The position numbers and the translations under genes are program-made. The notes under the pieces are model-generated. The model saw only the letters and a program-made list of their open reading frames with translations. It was not told where the DNA came from and searched no databases. This document shows positions 1-5,008 of a stretch of DNA of 5,008 nucleotides, one piece after another (position 1 is the first letter of the stretch; each line of letters opens with the position of its first letter). Source of the stretch: an uncultured Chloroflexota bacterium. Its GTDB lineage: Bacteria; Chloroflexota; Anaerolineae; Aggregatilineales; Phototrophicaceae. The stretch covers positions 1 to 5,008 of the forward strand of contig CALDGT010000343.1 of the NCBI GenBank assembly GCA_937942935.1. The letters are read 5' to 3'.

Positions 1-13
1 AGCGAAATCCGTT

Positions 14-19
14 TATAAT
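14..19 (+). promoter_or_regulatory. -10 hexamer of the LysR-gene promoter
   Basis: The hexamer TATAAT is a perfect sigma70 -10 match, 36 bases before the LysR start codon. A -35 box at normal spacing would fall before base 1, so only part of the promoter is visible. Transcription would begin at about base 26, giving a leader of about 30 bases. The position supports this gene having its own promoter, but a single hexamer is limited evidence. Confidence 0.5.
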
Positions 20-51
20 GAGAGAAAATCAATATAGTCATCAGAGAAAAT
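16..51 (+). repeat. Imperfect 14-base direct repeat in the LysR-gene leader
   Basis: Bases 16-29 and 38-51 match at 12 of 14 positions, and the last nine (AGAGAAAAT) are identical. The copies are offset by 22 bases, about two helical turns. The first overlaps the -10 box and the second covers the weak ribosome binding site (AGAGAA, 43-48, seven bases before the ATG). The spacing would suit an operator for autoregulation, but the copies lack the T-N11-A dyad typical of LysR sites, so any function is a guess. Confidence 0.35.
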
Positions 52-55
52 TATT

Positions 56-934
56 ATGGAACTCAATCAATTACAAGTCTTTGTGATTGTTGCCGAAGAA
101 GAAAATCTCACACGGGCGGCAAAACGGTTATTCACAACACCCTCATCCATCAGCATGACCCTTAAAGCCTTAGAAGATGAATTGGGGATGCAACTCTTTT
201 TGCGTACTTCACGCGGGATGCAAATCACCGAACATGGACGTTTATTGGTGAATAAGGCACAAAAAACACTGCAATCTGCCCAAGAATTAGTCCATTATGC
301 CACCGAGATTCAATCAAGCCTCATCGGGCAGGTGCGCGTGGGATTAAATTTACAACCCAATTTTTTGCGTGTATCCGAATGGGTATCCAAAATCAGACAA
401 GATTGTAGCGGGATAGATTTAGAAATTGTCGGCAGTTATACCAGCCAAATCATTCAAGATGTCAAAGCAAATGTGATAGATATGGGGTTTGCATTAGGCG
501 ATGTAGATGACCCGCAACTGCATGTTCATCGTCTAACCGATGCTCATGTGGTGGTGGTCGCGCCGATTGACTGGAAAAATAAATTGCAAAATGCCTCATG
601 GGAGAATTTGGCGACCTTCCCTTGGGTTGGTGCAGATTTTTATTGTCCCTTTCAAACCCTCACCATGCAAATTTTTGAGCGATACCGCCTCGATTATTTG
701 CAAGCGGTCCAGACCACTGATGATGCAACCCGTATGGCATTGGTCAAAGGCGGTGTTGGGATGTCTTTTTTTGAATCTACAGAAGCCCTCGCCGAAGCCC
801 AAAAGGGTACTGTTTTCATTTTAGAAACCGAGCCAATCTATGCGCCACTATCACTTGTCTGTGCCACACATCGGCAACACGAACCCCTCATTAAAGCTGT
901 AAAAGGGGCAATTATTCGCTGTTGGCATCCCTAG
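56..934 (+). CDS. LysR-family transcriptional regulator
   Basis: This encodes a 292-residue DNA-binding regulator of normal LysR length (about 290-330). The N-terminal winged helix-turn-helix spans about residues 1-60, with the family pattern at 17-36 (NLTRAAKRLFTTPSSISMTL), followed by LEDELGMQLFLR at 39-50 and TEHG at 58-61. A linker helix runs from about 62 to 88. The periplasmic-binding-protein-like effector domain begins near residue 91 (GQVRVGLN) and includes VKGGVGM at 230-236, a common LysR motif before the last part of the domain. The ATG at 56 gives the canonical family start (MELNQLQVFV). The protein should be a cytoplasmic tetramer or dimer of dimers that senses a small molecule, but the ligand cannot be read from sequence. 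It lies 110 bases upstream of malQ on the same strand. LysR proteins more often control divergent genes, and the malQ promoter carries a LacI/CcpA-type operator, so control of the sugar genes by this protein is not established. Confidence 0.93.
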   Translation: MELNQLQVFVIVAEEENLTRAAKRLFTTPSSISMTLKALEDELGMQLFLRTSRGMQITEHGRLLVNKAQKTLQSAQELVHYATEIQSSLIGQVRVGLNLQPNFLRVSEWVSKIRQDCSGIDLEIVGSYTSQIIQDVKANVIDMGFALGDVDDPQLHVHRLTDAHVVVVAPIDWKNKLQNASWENLATFPWVGADFYCPFQTLTMQIFERYRLDYLQAVQTTDDATRMALVKGGVGMSFFESTEALAEAQKGTVFILETEPIYAPLSLVCATHRQHEPLIKAVKGAIIRCWHP

Positions 935-962
935 ATTTGTTCATTTTGCATTAATCTTTTTC

Positions 963-991
963 TTGAAATCGTTTCCATTATCGGCTACGAT
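963..991 (+). promoter_or_regulatory. Predicted sigma70-type promoter of malQ-malZ
   Basis: A -35 box TTGAAA (963-968, five of six consensus bases) is followed by an optimal 17-base spacer and a -10 box TACGAT (986-991, four of six). Transcription would start near 998, leaving a leader of about 47 bases before the malQ ATG. This is the best hexamer pair I found in the gap between the LysR gene and malQ. A sugar-regulator-like operator in the same place strengthens the call. It was found by eye, not with a scoring matrix. Confidence 0.6.
964..977 (+). promoter_or_regulatory. LacI/CcpA-class operator overlapping the malQ promoter
   Basis: The 14-mer TGAAATCGTTTCCA is an even pseudo-palindrome with a central CG. 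Ten of 14 bases agree with its own reverse complement. It fits the general form TGNAANCGNTTNCA shared by operators of LacI-family sugar regulators such as MalR, GalR and CcpA. It covers five bases of the -35 box and the first part of the spacer, so a bound repressor would block RNA polymerase. The likely role is repression of malQ-malZ relieved by maltose or a maltodextrin signal. The cognate repressor is not in this window. Central-CG operators are the signature of LacI-family regulators rather than LysR proteins. Confidence 0.6.
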
Positions 992-1004
992 GTCGAAATG
1001 AATG

Positions 1005-1018
1005 AAAAAATATTTTTT
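1005..1018. repeat. A6-TA-T6 perfect palindrome in the malQ leader
   Basis: Six A, then TA, then six T form a perfect 14-base self-complementary run downstream of the predicted malQ transcription start. It has no GC pairs, so as RNA it would be a very weak hairpin. It could be an AT-rich flexible segment, or a weak signal where readthrough from the LysR gene ends. It may simply reflect the AT-rich leader. Confidence 0.3.
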
Positions 1019-1029
1019 AACATCTATTG

Positions 1030-1035
1030 AAAGGA
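1030..1035 (+). promoter_or_regulatory. malQ: Shine-Dalgarno that fixes the malQ start
   Basis: AAAGGA pairs with the 16S rRNA anti-Shine-Dalgarno and lies nine bases before the ATG at 1045. An in-frame TTG at 1027 would put this site inside the coding region and leave no upstream ribosome binding site, so the ATG is the better start. The surrounding ten bases, GAAAGGATTC (1029-1038), recur exactly before the fourth gene at 4599-4608. Confidence 0.75.
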
Positions 1036-1044
1036 TTCTCTTTT

Positions 1045-2613
1045 ATGACACTTTTCCCACGCACGAGTGGGGTTCTTTTGCACCCCACATCGCTCCCCGC
1101 CAGATATGGCATCGGTGACTTGGGCAAATCTGCGTATGATTTTGTAGATTGGCTGGTCAGAAATCATCAATCATTGTGGCAAGTATTACCTCTCGGGCCA
1201 ACCAGTTATGGCGATTCTCCCTATCAATGTTTATCGGCATTTGCTGGCAATACCAACCTTATCAGCTTCGATATATTGGTGGATGAAGGCTGGCTTATTG
1301 ATGCCGACCTCGTAGAAGTGCCGAGTTTCCCCGTTCACACAGTAGATTTTGGACCCGTCATCGAATATCACAATAAAATTTTGGCATTGGCATATAACCG
1401 TTTCAAAGCCAAAGCAACCGTCAATCAAAAGAAAACATTTGATAAATGGCGTGCCGATAATGCCTCTTGGTTGCCCGATTGGTCACTGTTCATCGCGCTC
1501 AAAAATGACCACAACGGCAGACCGTGGGTCGAATGGGCAGAAGGCTTGGCACTCAAACAACCAGAAGCTATCGCCAAAGCCAAAGAACGGCTCGCTGATG
1601 AAATTACCAAACACGAATTTTATCAATGGTTATTCTTCACCCAATGGACAGAACTCAAGGCTTATGCCAATAATGTTGGCGTAAAAATTGTGGGAGATAT
1701 TCCTATCTTTGTCGCACATGATAGCAGTGATGTGTGGGCAAATCGAGATATTTTTAAGCTAGACCCCAAAGGCAACCCAACCGTTGTAGCAGGTGTTCCA
1801 CCCGATTATTTCTCTAAGACAGGTCAATATTGGGGCAATCCGCTTTATAACTGGGAATATTTAGCCTCTACTGATTTCCAATGGTGGATAGACCGCATCG
1901 CCTTCACCCTCAAGACGGTGGATTATGTTCGCATTGACCATTTCCGTGGATTTGAGGCTTATTGGGAAGTGGTCGCCAACCCAGAACGGTTTGCCACCAA
2001 AAAATATGGCAAATGGGTCAAAGCACCCGGCATAGCCTTATTCAACGCCATCCAAAAAGCACTCGGCGATACCTTGCCCATCATCGCAGAAGATTTGGGC
2101 GACATCACCAAAGAAGTGATTGAATTGCGCGACACCTTCAATTTGCCCGGTATGAAAATTTTGCAATTCGCATGGAGCGAACCCCAAAATCCATTTTTAC
2201 CCCATAACTATCTCAATAATTGTGTGGTCTATAGTGGCACACACGACAATAACACCTCACTCGGTTGGTGGCGTAATGAAGCAGATGACAATGCCAAACG
2301 TTTCTTATCTACCTATATTGATAAAGAGGTAAATGAACCCCACTGGACGCTCATCCGATTGGGTATGGCATCTGCGGCGAACACTTTTATCGCTCCCATG
2401 CAAGACATTTTGGGATATGGCGCAGAAACACGCATGAACACGCCCGGACGTGAGGCTGGCAATTGGGGCTGGCGTTTTACAAAAGATATTTTAAGTGGTC
2501 ACGCTGGTGATAAATTAGCCCATCTAACATGGCTATATAAACGCCGCGCCGACCAACAAGTCGAAGTTTATGGCGATGTTGCCAAAGACGGCGCACCAGA
2601 CGAAGAAGAATAA
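1045..2613 (+). CDS. malQ: 4-alpha-glucanotransferase (amylomaltase, GH77)
   Basis: MalQ transfers alpha-1,4-glucan segments between maltooligosaccharides, releasing glucose and building longer dextrins for further breakdown. At 522 residues it matches the compact Thermus-type enzyme (about 500) and lacks the long N-terminal extension of E. coli MalQ (about 690). GH77 landmarks are in order: RTSGVLLHPTSLP at 6-18, LPLGPTSYGDSPYQ at 48-61, and the substrate-loop motifs GVPPDYFS at 250-257 and GQYWGNP at 260-266. The catalytic residues are the nucleophile Asp298 in RIDHFRG, the acid/base Glu349 in IIAEDLG, and Asp401 in SGTHDNNT. All three are intact, so the enzyme should be active. The C-terminus ends in a short acidic tail (DGAPDEEE, 515-522) beyond the usual domain. 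There is no signal peptide, so it is cytoplasmic. The start is the ATG with a good Shine-Dalgarno at 1030-1035. malZ follows after 12 bases, consistent with an operon under the promoter at 963-991. Confidence 0.97.
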   Translation: MTLFPRTSGVLLHPTSLPARYGIGDLGKSAYDFVDWLVRNHQSLWQVLPLGPTSYGDSPYQCLSAFAGNTNLISFDILVDEGWLIDADLVEVPSFPVHTVDFGPVIEYHNKILALAYNRFKAKATVNQKKTFDKWRADNASWLPDWSLFIALKNDHNGRPWVEWAEGLALKQPEAIAKAKERLADEITKHEFYQWLFFTQWTELKAYANNVGVKIVGDIPIFVAHDSSDVWANRDIFKLDPKGNPTVVAGVPPDYFSKTGQYWGNPLYNWEYLASTDFQWWIDRIAFTLKTVDYVRIDHFRGFEAYWEVVANPERFATKKYGKWVKAPGIALFNAIQKALGDTLPIIAEDLGDITKEVIELRDTFNLPGMKILQFAWSEPQNPFLPHNYLNNCVVYSGTHDNNTSLGWWRNEADDNAKRFLSTYIDKEVNEPHWTLIRLGMASAANTFIAPMQDILGYGAETRMNTPGREAGNWGWRFTKDILSGHAGDKLAHLTWLYKRRADQQVEVYGDVAKDGAPDEEE

Positions 2614-2616
2614 GGA
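2612..2616 (+). promoter_or_regulatory. malZ: malZ Shine-Dalgarno overlapping the malQ stop codon
   Basis: AAGGA begins within the TAA stop of malQ (2611-2613) and lies nine bases before the malZ ATG. The overlap supports translational coupling and co-transcription of the two genes, and it supports the ATG at 2626 as the start. Confidence 0.65.
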
Positions 2617-2625
2617 TAAATTTGA

Positions 2626-4485
2626 ATGAGTAATACACATTGGACAGGCGCTGTGCATCACGATGGCTCGGCATTATATGTCTCGAATCCTATGCCAAAA
2701 TTAGGGGATGTGGTGCAAATTTATCTCCGCACCCCTAAAGATGCGCCTATTGAGCGCATCTTTTTGCGGACTGCACCCGATGGTGAAAATCACCTAGAAG
2801 AGATGAAACATCATAGTCATCATTCCAATTATCAATTATGGGTGGCAAATTTACCCATCACAATGCCGTCTACGCCTTATCGGTTTGTGATTGTATCGCC
2901 TACAGAAGGATTTTATTTTTATACGGCGCTTGGAATAAGCCATGTCAACGGACCAGAGTGGTTTGATTTTAAGCTCCTCGCCAATTTCTCTGCACCATCA
3001 TGGTTGCCTGATACCGTTTTTTATCAGATTTTCCCAGACCGCTTTTGTAATGGCGACTCGTCACTCACCCCAAAACCGGGCGAATGGAGCAAACGCCAAC
3101 ACACTGTCACCATTCAAAACTGGGATGAAGCACCCAAACCACACTCCGAAACAGGCAACTTAAACTTTTTTGGTGGCGATTTGGTGGGCATCCAACAGAA
3201 ATTAGATTACATCCAAGCATTGGGCATCACCGCCATCTACCTCACCCCCATTTTCACCAGCAACAGCAATCATCGGTATAACATCCACGATTTTTATGAG
3301 ATAGACCCGCATTTGGGTGGCGAACAAGCCCTCATCAATTTGCGTGAAGAGATGCACAAACGTGGGATGAAGCTCATTTTGGATGTCACCCCCAATCATA
3401 CGGGTGATAAGCATGTGTGGTTTTTGGCGGCGCAAGCCGATGCAAATGCCGAAACAGCCGACTTTTTCACTTTTTATAACCGTCCAGATGATTATCTGGC
3501 ATGGTTAGGTGTGCGGTCATTGCCAAAACTCAATTATAAAAGCGAAAAATTGCGCCAATGGATGTATGAAGACGAAGATTCTGTGTTGCGTCATTGGCTC
3601 AAAGAACCGTATAAAATTGACGGTTGGCGCTTAGATGTGTTGAATATGACCGCCAGACAAGGCAATTTACAGGTGAATCATAAAGTTGGACGTGGGATGC
3701 GGAAAGCAGTCAAAGAGACCAATCCAGAAGCCTATCTGTTTGGTGAACATTTCTTTGATGGTACATCTAACCTACAAGGCGACGAACTCGATGCCACCAT
3801 GAATTATCAGGGATTCAATATCCCCATATGGAATTGGCTCGGTGGGTACTATTTGGGACAAGATGCAGAACCGAATCGCCCACGCTATTACACCCCAACC
3901 TCTGCTTTTGTGGAGCAATTAACACAATTCCGCGCCTCTGTCCCATGGGTAATTGCTCGCCAGCAATTTCATCAGTTAGGCAGTCACGATACCACCCGCA
4001 TTTTGAATGTGCTTGACCATGACAAAAATTTGGTGAAATTGGGTGTTGCCTTATTACTATCCTATCCGGGTGTACCTTGTATTTATTATGGCGATGAAAT
4101 TGGGCTAGAAGGCAAGCGCGACCCCGATAACCGCCGCACGATGCCTTGGGATGAAGAAAAATGGGATAAAGATTTGCTGGCATATCATCAAAAATGGATT
4201 GCCTTCCGCAAATCTGCGCCAGCCCTCATTCATGGTGGGCATCAAGATTTATATGCAAGTGGTGATGTATGGGCATTTTTGCGCCAGTCCAAAGAACAAC
4301 GATTGCTCATCATTGGTAACAGAAATAAATCGGCTGTAAATGTGCATCATATCCCTGTATGGCATGGGGGGTATGCCGATGGCACACACCTCAAAGAAGT
4401 TTTCACAGGTCAAGAAGTGACTGTCAAAAATGGCGAGATTGTGGTCAATCTGCCACATGCCAGCGCATTGGTATTTGAAGGATAA
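2626..4485 (+). CDS. malZ: MalZ-like maltodextrin glucosidase (GH13)
   Basis: This 619-residue enzyme is close in length and motif order to E. coli MalZ (about 605), which releases glucose from the reducing end of maltodextrins. Residues 1 to about 120 form an N-terminal beta-sandwich like those of the cyclomaltodextrinase/neopullulanase group. The catalytic barrel starts at WLPDTVFYQIFPDRF (126-140). GH13 motifs follow: DVTPNH at 253-258, LPKLN at 299-303, DGWRLDV at 332-338, GEHFF at 373-377 and GSHDTTR at 452-458. The nucleophile is Asp337, the acid/base Glu374 and the third catalytic acid Asp455, all present. Stretches such as EDSVLRHWLK, ETNPEAY and MNYQGF (392-397) closely resemble MalZ as I recall it. 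A beta-rich C domain ends the protein from about residue 525. There is no signal peptide, so it is cytoplasmic. A cyclomaltodextrinase or neopullulanase activity cannot be excluded, because LPKLN differs by one residue from that group's MPKLN signature. A His cluster (HHSHH, 62-66) sits in the N domain. Confidence 0.88.
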   Translation: MSNTHWTGAVHHDGSALYVSNPMPKLGDVVQIYLRTPKDAPIERIFLRTAPDGENHLEEMKHHSHHSNYQLWVANLPITMPSTPYRFVIVSPTEGFYFYTALGISHVNGPEWFDFKLLANFSAPSWLPDTVFYQIFPDRFCNGDSSLTPKPGEWSKRQHTVTIQNWDEAPKPHSETGNLNFFGGDLVGIQQKLDYIQALGITAIYLTPIFTSNSNHRYNIHDFYEIDPHLGGEQALINLREEMHKRGMKLILDVTPNHTGDKHVWFLAAQADANAETADFFTFYNRPDDYLAWLGVRSLPKLNYKSEKLRQWMYEDEDSVLRHWLKEPYKIDGWRLDVLNMTARQGNLQVNHKVGRGMRKAVKETNPEAYLFGEHFFDGTSNLQGDELDATMNYQGFNIPIWNWLGGYYLGQDAEPNRPRYYTPTSAFVEQLTQFRASVPWVIARQQFHQLGSHDTTRILNVLDHDKNLVKLGVALLLSYPGVPCIYYGDEIGLEGKRDPDNRRTMPWDEEKWDKDLLAYHQKWIAFRKSAPALIHGGHQDLYASGDVWAFLRQSKEQRLLIIGNRNKSAVNVHHIPVWHGGYADGTHLKEVFTGQEVTVKNGEIVVNLPHASALVFEG

Positions 4486-4499
4486 ATCATCTTATATGT

Positions 4500-4539
4500 G
4501 GGCGGATATAGGAGCGTTTTGCCCTAATCCGCCCCTGCA
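4500..4539 (-). repeat. Palindromic intergenic repeat, left copy (strong hairpin)
   Basis: GGGCGGAT (4500-4507) pairs perfectly with ATCCGCCC (4527-4534). After a bulged A, TAGG (4509-4512) pairs with CCTA (4523-4526). GC (4514-4515) can pair with GC (4521-4522) around a GTTTT loop, giving up to 14 pairs. No run of T follows, so it is a poor intrinsic terminator, although so stable a hairpin could still stabilise the 3' end of the malQ-malZ mRNA. Read on the minus strand it begins TGCAGGG and has TATATCCGCCC near its end, like the right copy at 4550-4585. Confidence 0.6.
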
Positions 4540-4549
4540 ATCATCATAA

Positions 4550-4585
4550 TGTAGGGTAGCATTCGCTAACGGCGTATATGCCACC
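4550..4585 (+). repeat. Palindromic intergenic repeat, right copy
   Basis: GGTAGCAT (4555-4562) pairs with ATGCCACC (4578-4585) with one A-C mismatch. CGC (4564-4566) pairs with GCG (4572-4574) across a five-base loop. The element begins TGTAGGG and ends TATATGCCACC, matching in layout the left copy read on the opposite strand (TGCAGGG, TATATCCGCCC). The outer ends CCCTGCA (4533-4539) and TGTAGGG (4550-4556) can also pair with one G-U. The pair therefore looks like two divergent members of one dispersed palindromic repeat family, similar in style to GTAGGG-type intergenic repeats I recall from cyanobacteria and other bacteria. Confidence 0.5.
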
Positions 4586-4599
4586 AAGCAAATTATCAG

Positions 4600-4605
4600 A
4601 AAGGA
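4600..4605 (+). promoter_or_regulatory. Shine-Dalgarno of the fourth gene
   Basis: AAAGGA lies six bases before the ATG at 4612. It sits inside the same ten-base block, GAAAGGATTC, found before malQ. It supports this start and shows the open frame is translated. I found no convincing promoter between 4486 and 4611, so the gene may depend on readthrough from malQ-malZ. Confidence 0.65.
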
Positions 4606-4611
4606 TTCCCC

Positions 4612-5008
4612 ATGTCCACATTATCCGACCAAAATTATCGCAAATTACGCCCAAAACAACCGATTCATATCCCCCCACCTGCCCAACCCCTAAATAGCCG
4701 TGTCACCCTCACAATAGATGGGGTAAAAACCCGCCCCGAAATTTTCCTCACCGACACCCGTCGCAATTATTCATGGCGGGTCATGATGAGTGAAGCGGGT
4801 AAAAATACATGGAGTACAGAAATTCAACTCCCCATGAAAACCACCATCATCACCTATTATTTTATGGCTGGCAAAAAGAAAATACTCGAAAATCGGTTGG
4901 TCGAAAGCAAAGATATTCCTAATATGGGCAATCGCCCTGTGTATAGCGAATGGGTCAAAGTGCCATTCAAAATCGCGGTATACGACCCCAAAGGGATGCC
5001 CGCCGATT
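4612..5008 (+). CDS. Probable GH13-family enzyme, N-terminal domain only (runs off window)
   Basis: The frame is open from the ATG to the window end, giving 132 complete codons with no stop. The first 28 or so residues are polar and proline-rich (HIPPPAQP near 19-26) and do not look like a signal peptide. Residues from about 30 onward alternate as beta strands, including RVTLTIDG, FLTDTRRNYSWRV, TWSTEIQLPMKTTIITYYF and WVKVPFKIAVYDP. This suits the beta-sandwich that precedes the barrel in neopullulanase-like and pullulanase-like GH13 enzymes. The last stretch, PFKIAVYDPKGMPAD, lines up in position and pattern with FDFKLLANFSAPSWLPD in malZ, just before the barrel starts. That comparison is the main support for a second GH13 enzyme. 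No catalytic motif is inside the window, so the substrate is unknown and a stand-alone carbohydrate-binding protein is still possible. It sits 126 bases after malZ on the same strand. Confidence 0.6.
   Translation, partial: MSTLSDQNYRKLRPKQPIHIPPPAQPLNSRVTLTIDGVKTRPEIFLTDTRRNYSWRVMMSEAGKNTWSTEIQLPMKTTIITYYFMAGKKKILENRLVESKDIPNMGNRPVYSEWVKVPFKIAVYDPKGMPAD

Noticed and set aside
4..17. A second LacI/CcpA-like operator near the LysR promoter (GAAATCCGTTT resembles GAAATCGTTT at malQ).
   Set aside because: An extra C breaks the symmetry and the left half does not fit the operator pattern around the central CG.
1005..1018. The A6-TA-T6 palindrome as a terminator for the LysR gene.
   Set aside because: The stem has only A-T pairs and would be too weak for termination. 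It also lies downstream of the predicted malQ promoter.
1027..1044. An in-frame TTG start at 1027 that would lengthen MalQ by six residues.
   Set aside because: The six codons contain the Shine-Dalgarno AAAGGA itself, no ribosome binding site lies before the TTG, and the family start fits the ATG at 1045.
3815..4183. A 122-codon open frame on the minus strand inside malZ.
   Set aside because: It lies opposite conserved GH13 motifs, its translation has no recognisable domain, and it is best explained as a shadow of malZ.
4500..4534. The strong hairpin after malZ as a rho-independent terminator.
   Set aside because: No T tract follows on either strand (CTGCAATC to the right, CACATATAAG on the minus strand), so it was called a repeat hairpin instead.
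4519..4550. A promoter for the fourth gene (TTGCCC at 4519 with CATAAT at 4545).
   Set aside because: The spacer is 20 bases, the -35 matches poorly, and both boxes lie in or beside the repeat hairpins.

Overview
The window is a bacterial starch/maltodextrin-utilisation locus with all genes on the + strand. It holds a LysR-type regulator (56-934), malQ 4-alpha-glucanotransferase (1045-2613), a MalZ-like GH13 maltodextrin glucosidase (2626-4485), and the 5' part of a fourth gene (4612 to the window end). The fourth gene looks like the N-terminal domain of another alpha-amylase-superfamily enzyme. The organism cannot be fixed from the sequence alone. The moderate GC, the cluster of several GH13/GH77 enzymes, the short Taq-type amylomaltase and the LacI/CcpA-like operator would suit a member of the Chloroflexota (Anaerolineae-like), but this is a low-confidence impression. 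No rRNA, tRNA or mobile-element gene is present to test it.

Layout. Bases 1-55 carry the end of the LysR-gene promoter (a perfect -10 hexamer at 14-19, with the -35 outside the window) and a leader with an imperfect direct repeat. The 110-base gap between the LysR gene and malQ has a well-formed sigma70-type promoter (TTGAAA, 17 bases, TACGAT). A 14-base LacI/CcpA-class pseudo-palindrome overlaps the -35 and spacer, so malQ-malZ is probably transcribed from its own sugar-responsive promoter. malQ and malZ are 12 bases apart, with the malZ Shine-Dalgarno overlapping the malQ stop, which indicates one operon. The 126-base gap after malZ is filled by two divergently oriented palindromic repeat elements. 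The fourth gene follows with a strong Shine-Dalgarno but no convincing promoter of its own.

How the genes work together. MalQ transfers glucan chains between maltooligosaccharides and releases glucose. MalZ trims glucose from the reducing end of the resulting maltodextrins. The fourth gene probably supplies a further amylolytic activity. No signal peptide is evident on MalQ or MalZ, so these two act on imported or stored glucans in the cytoplasm. The LysR regulator has no demonstrated link to the sugar genes beyond adjacency.

I see no undescribed multi-gene system here. The points most worth checking are the operator over the malQ promoter and the paired intergenic repeat elements.
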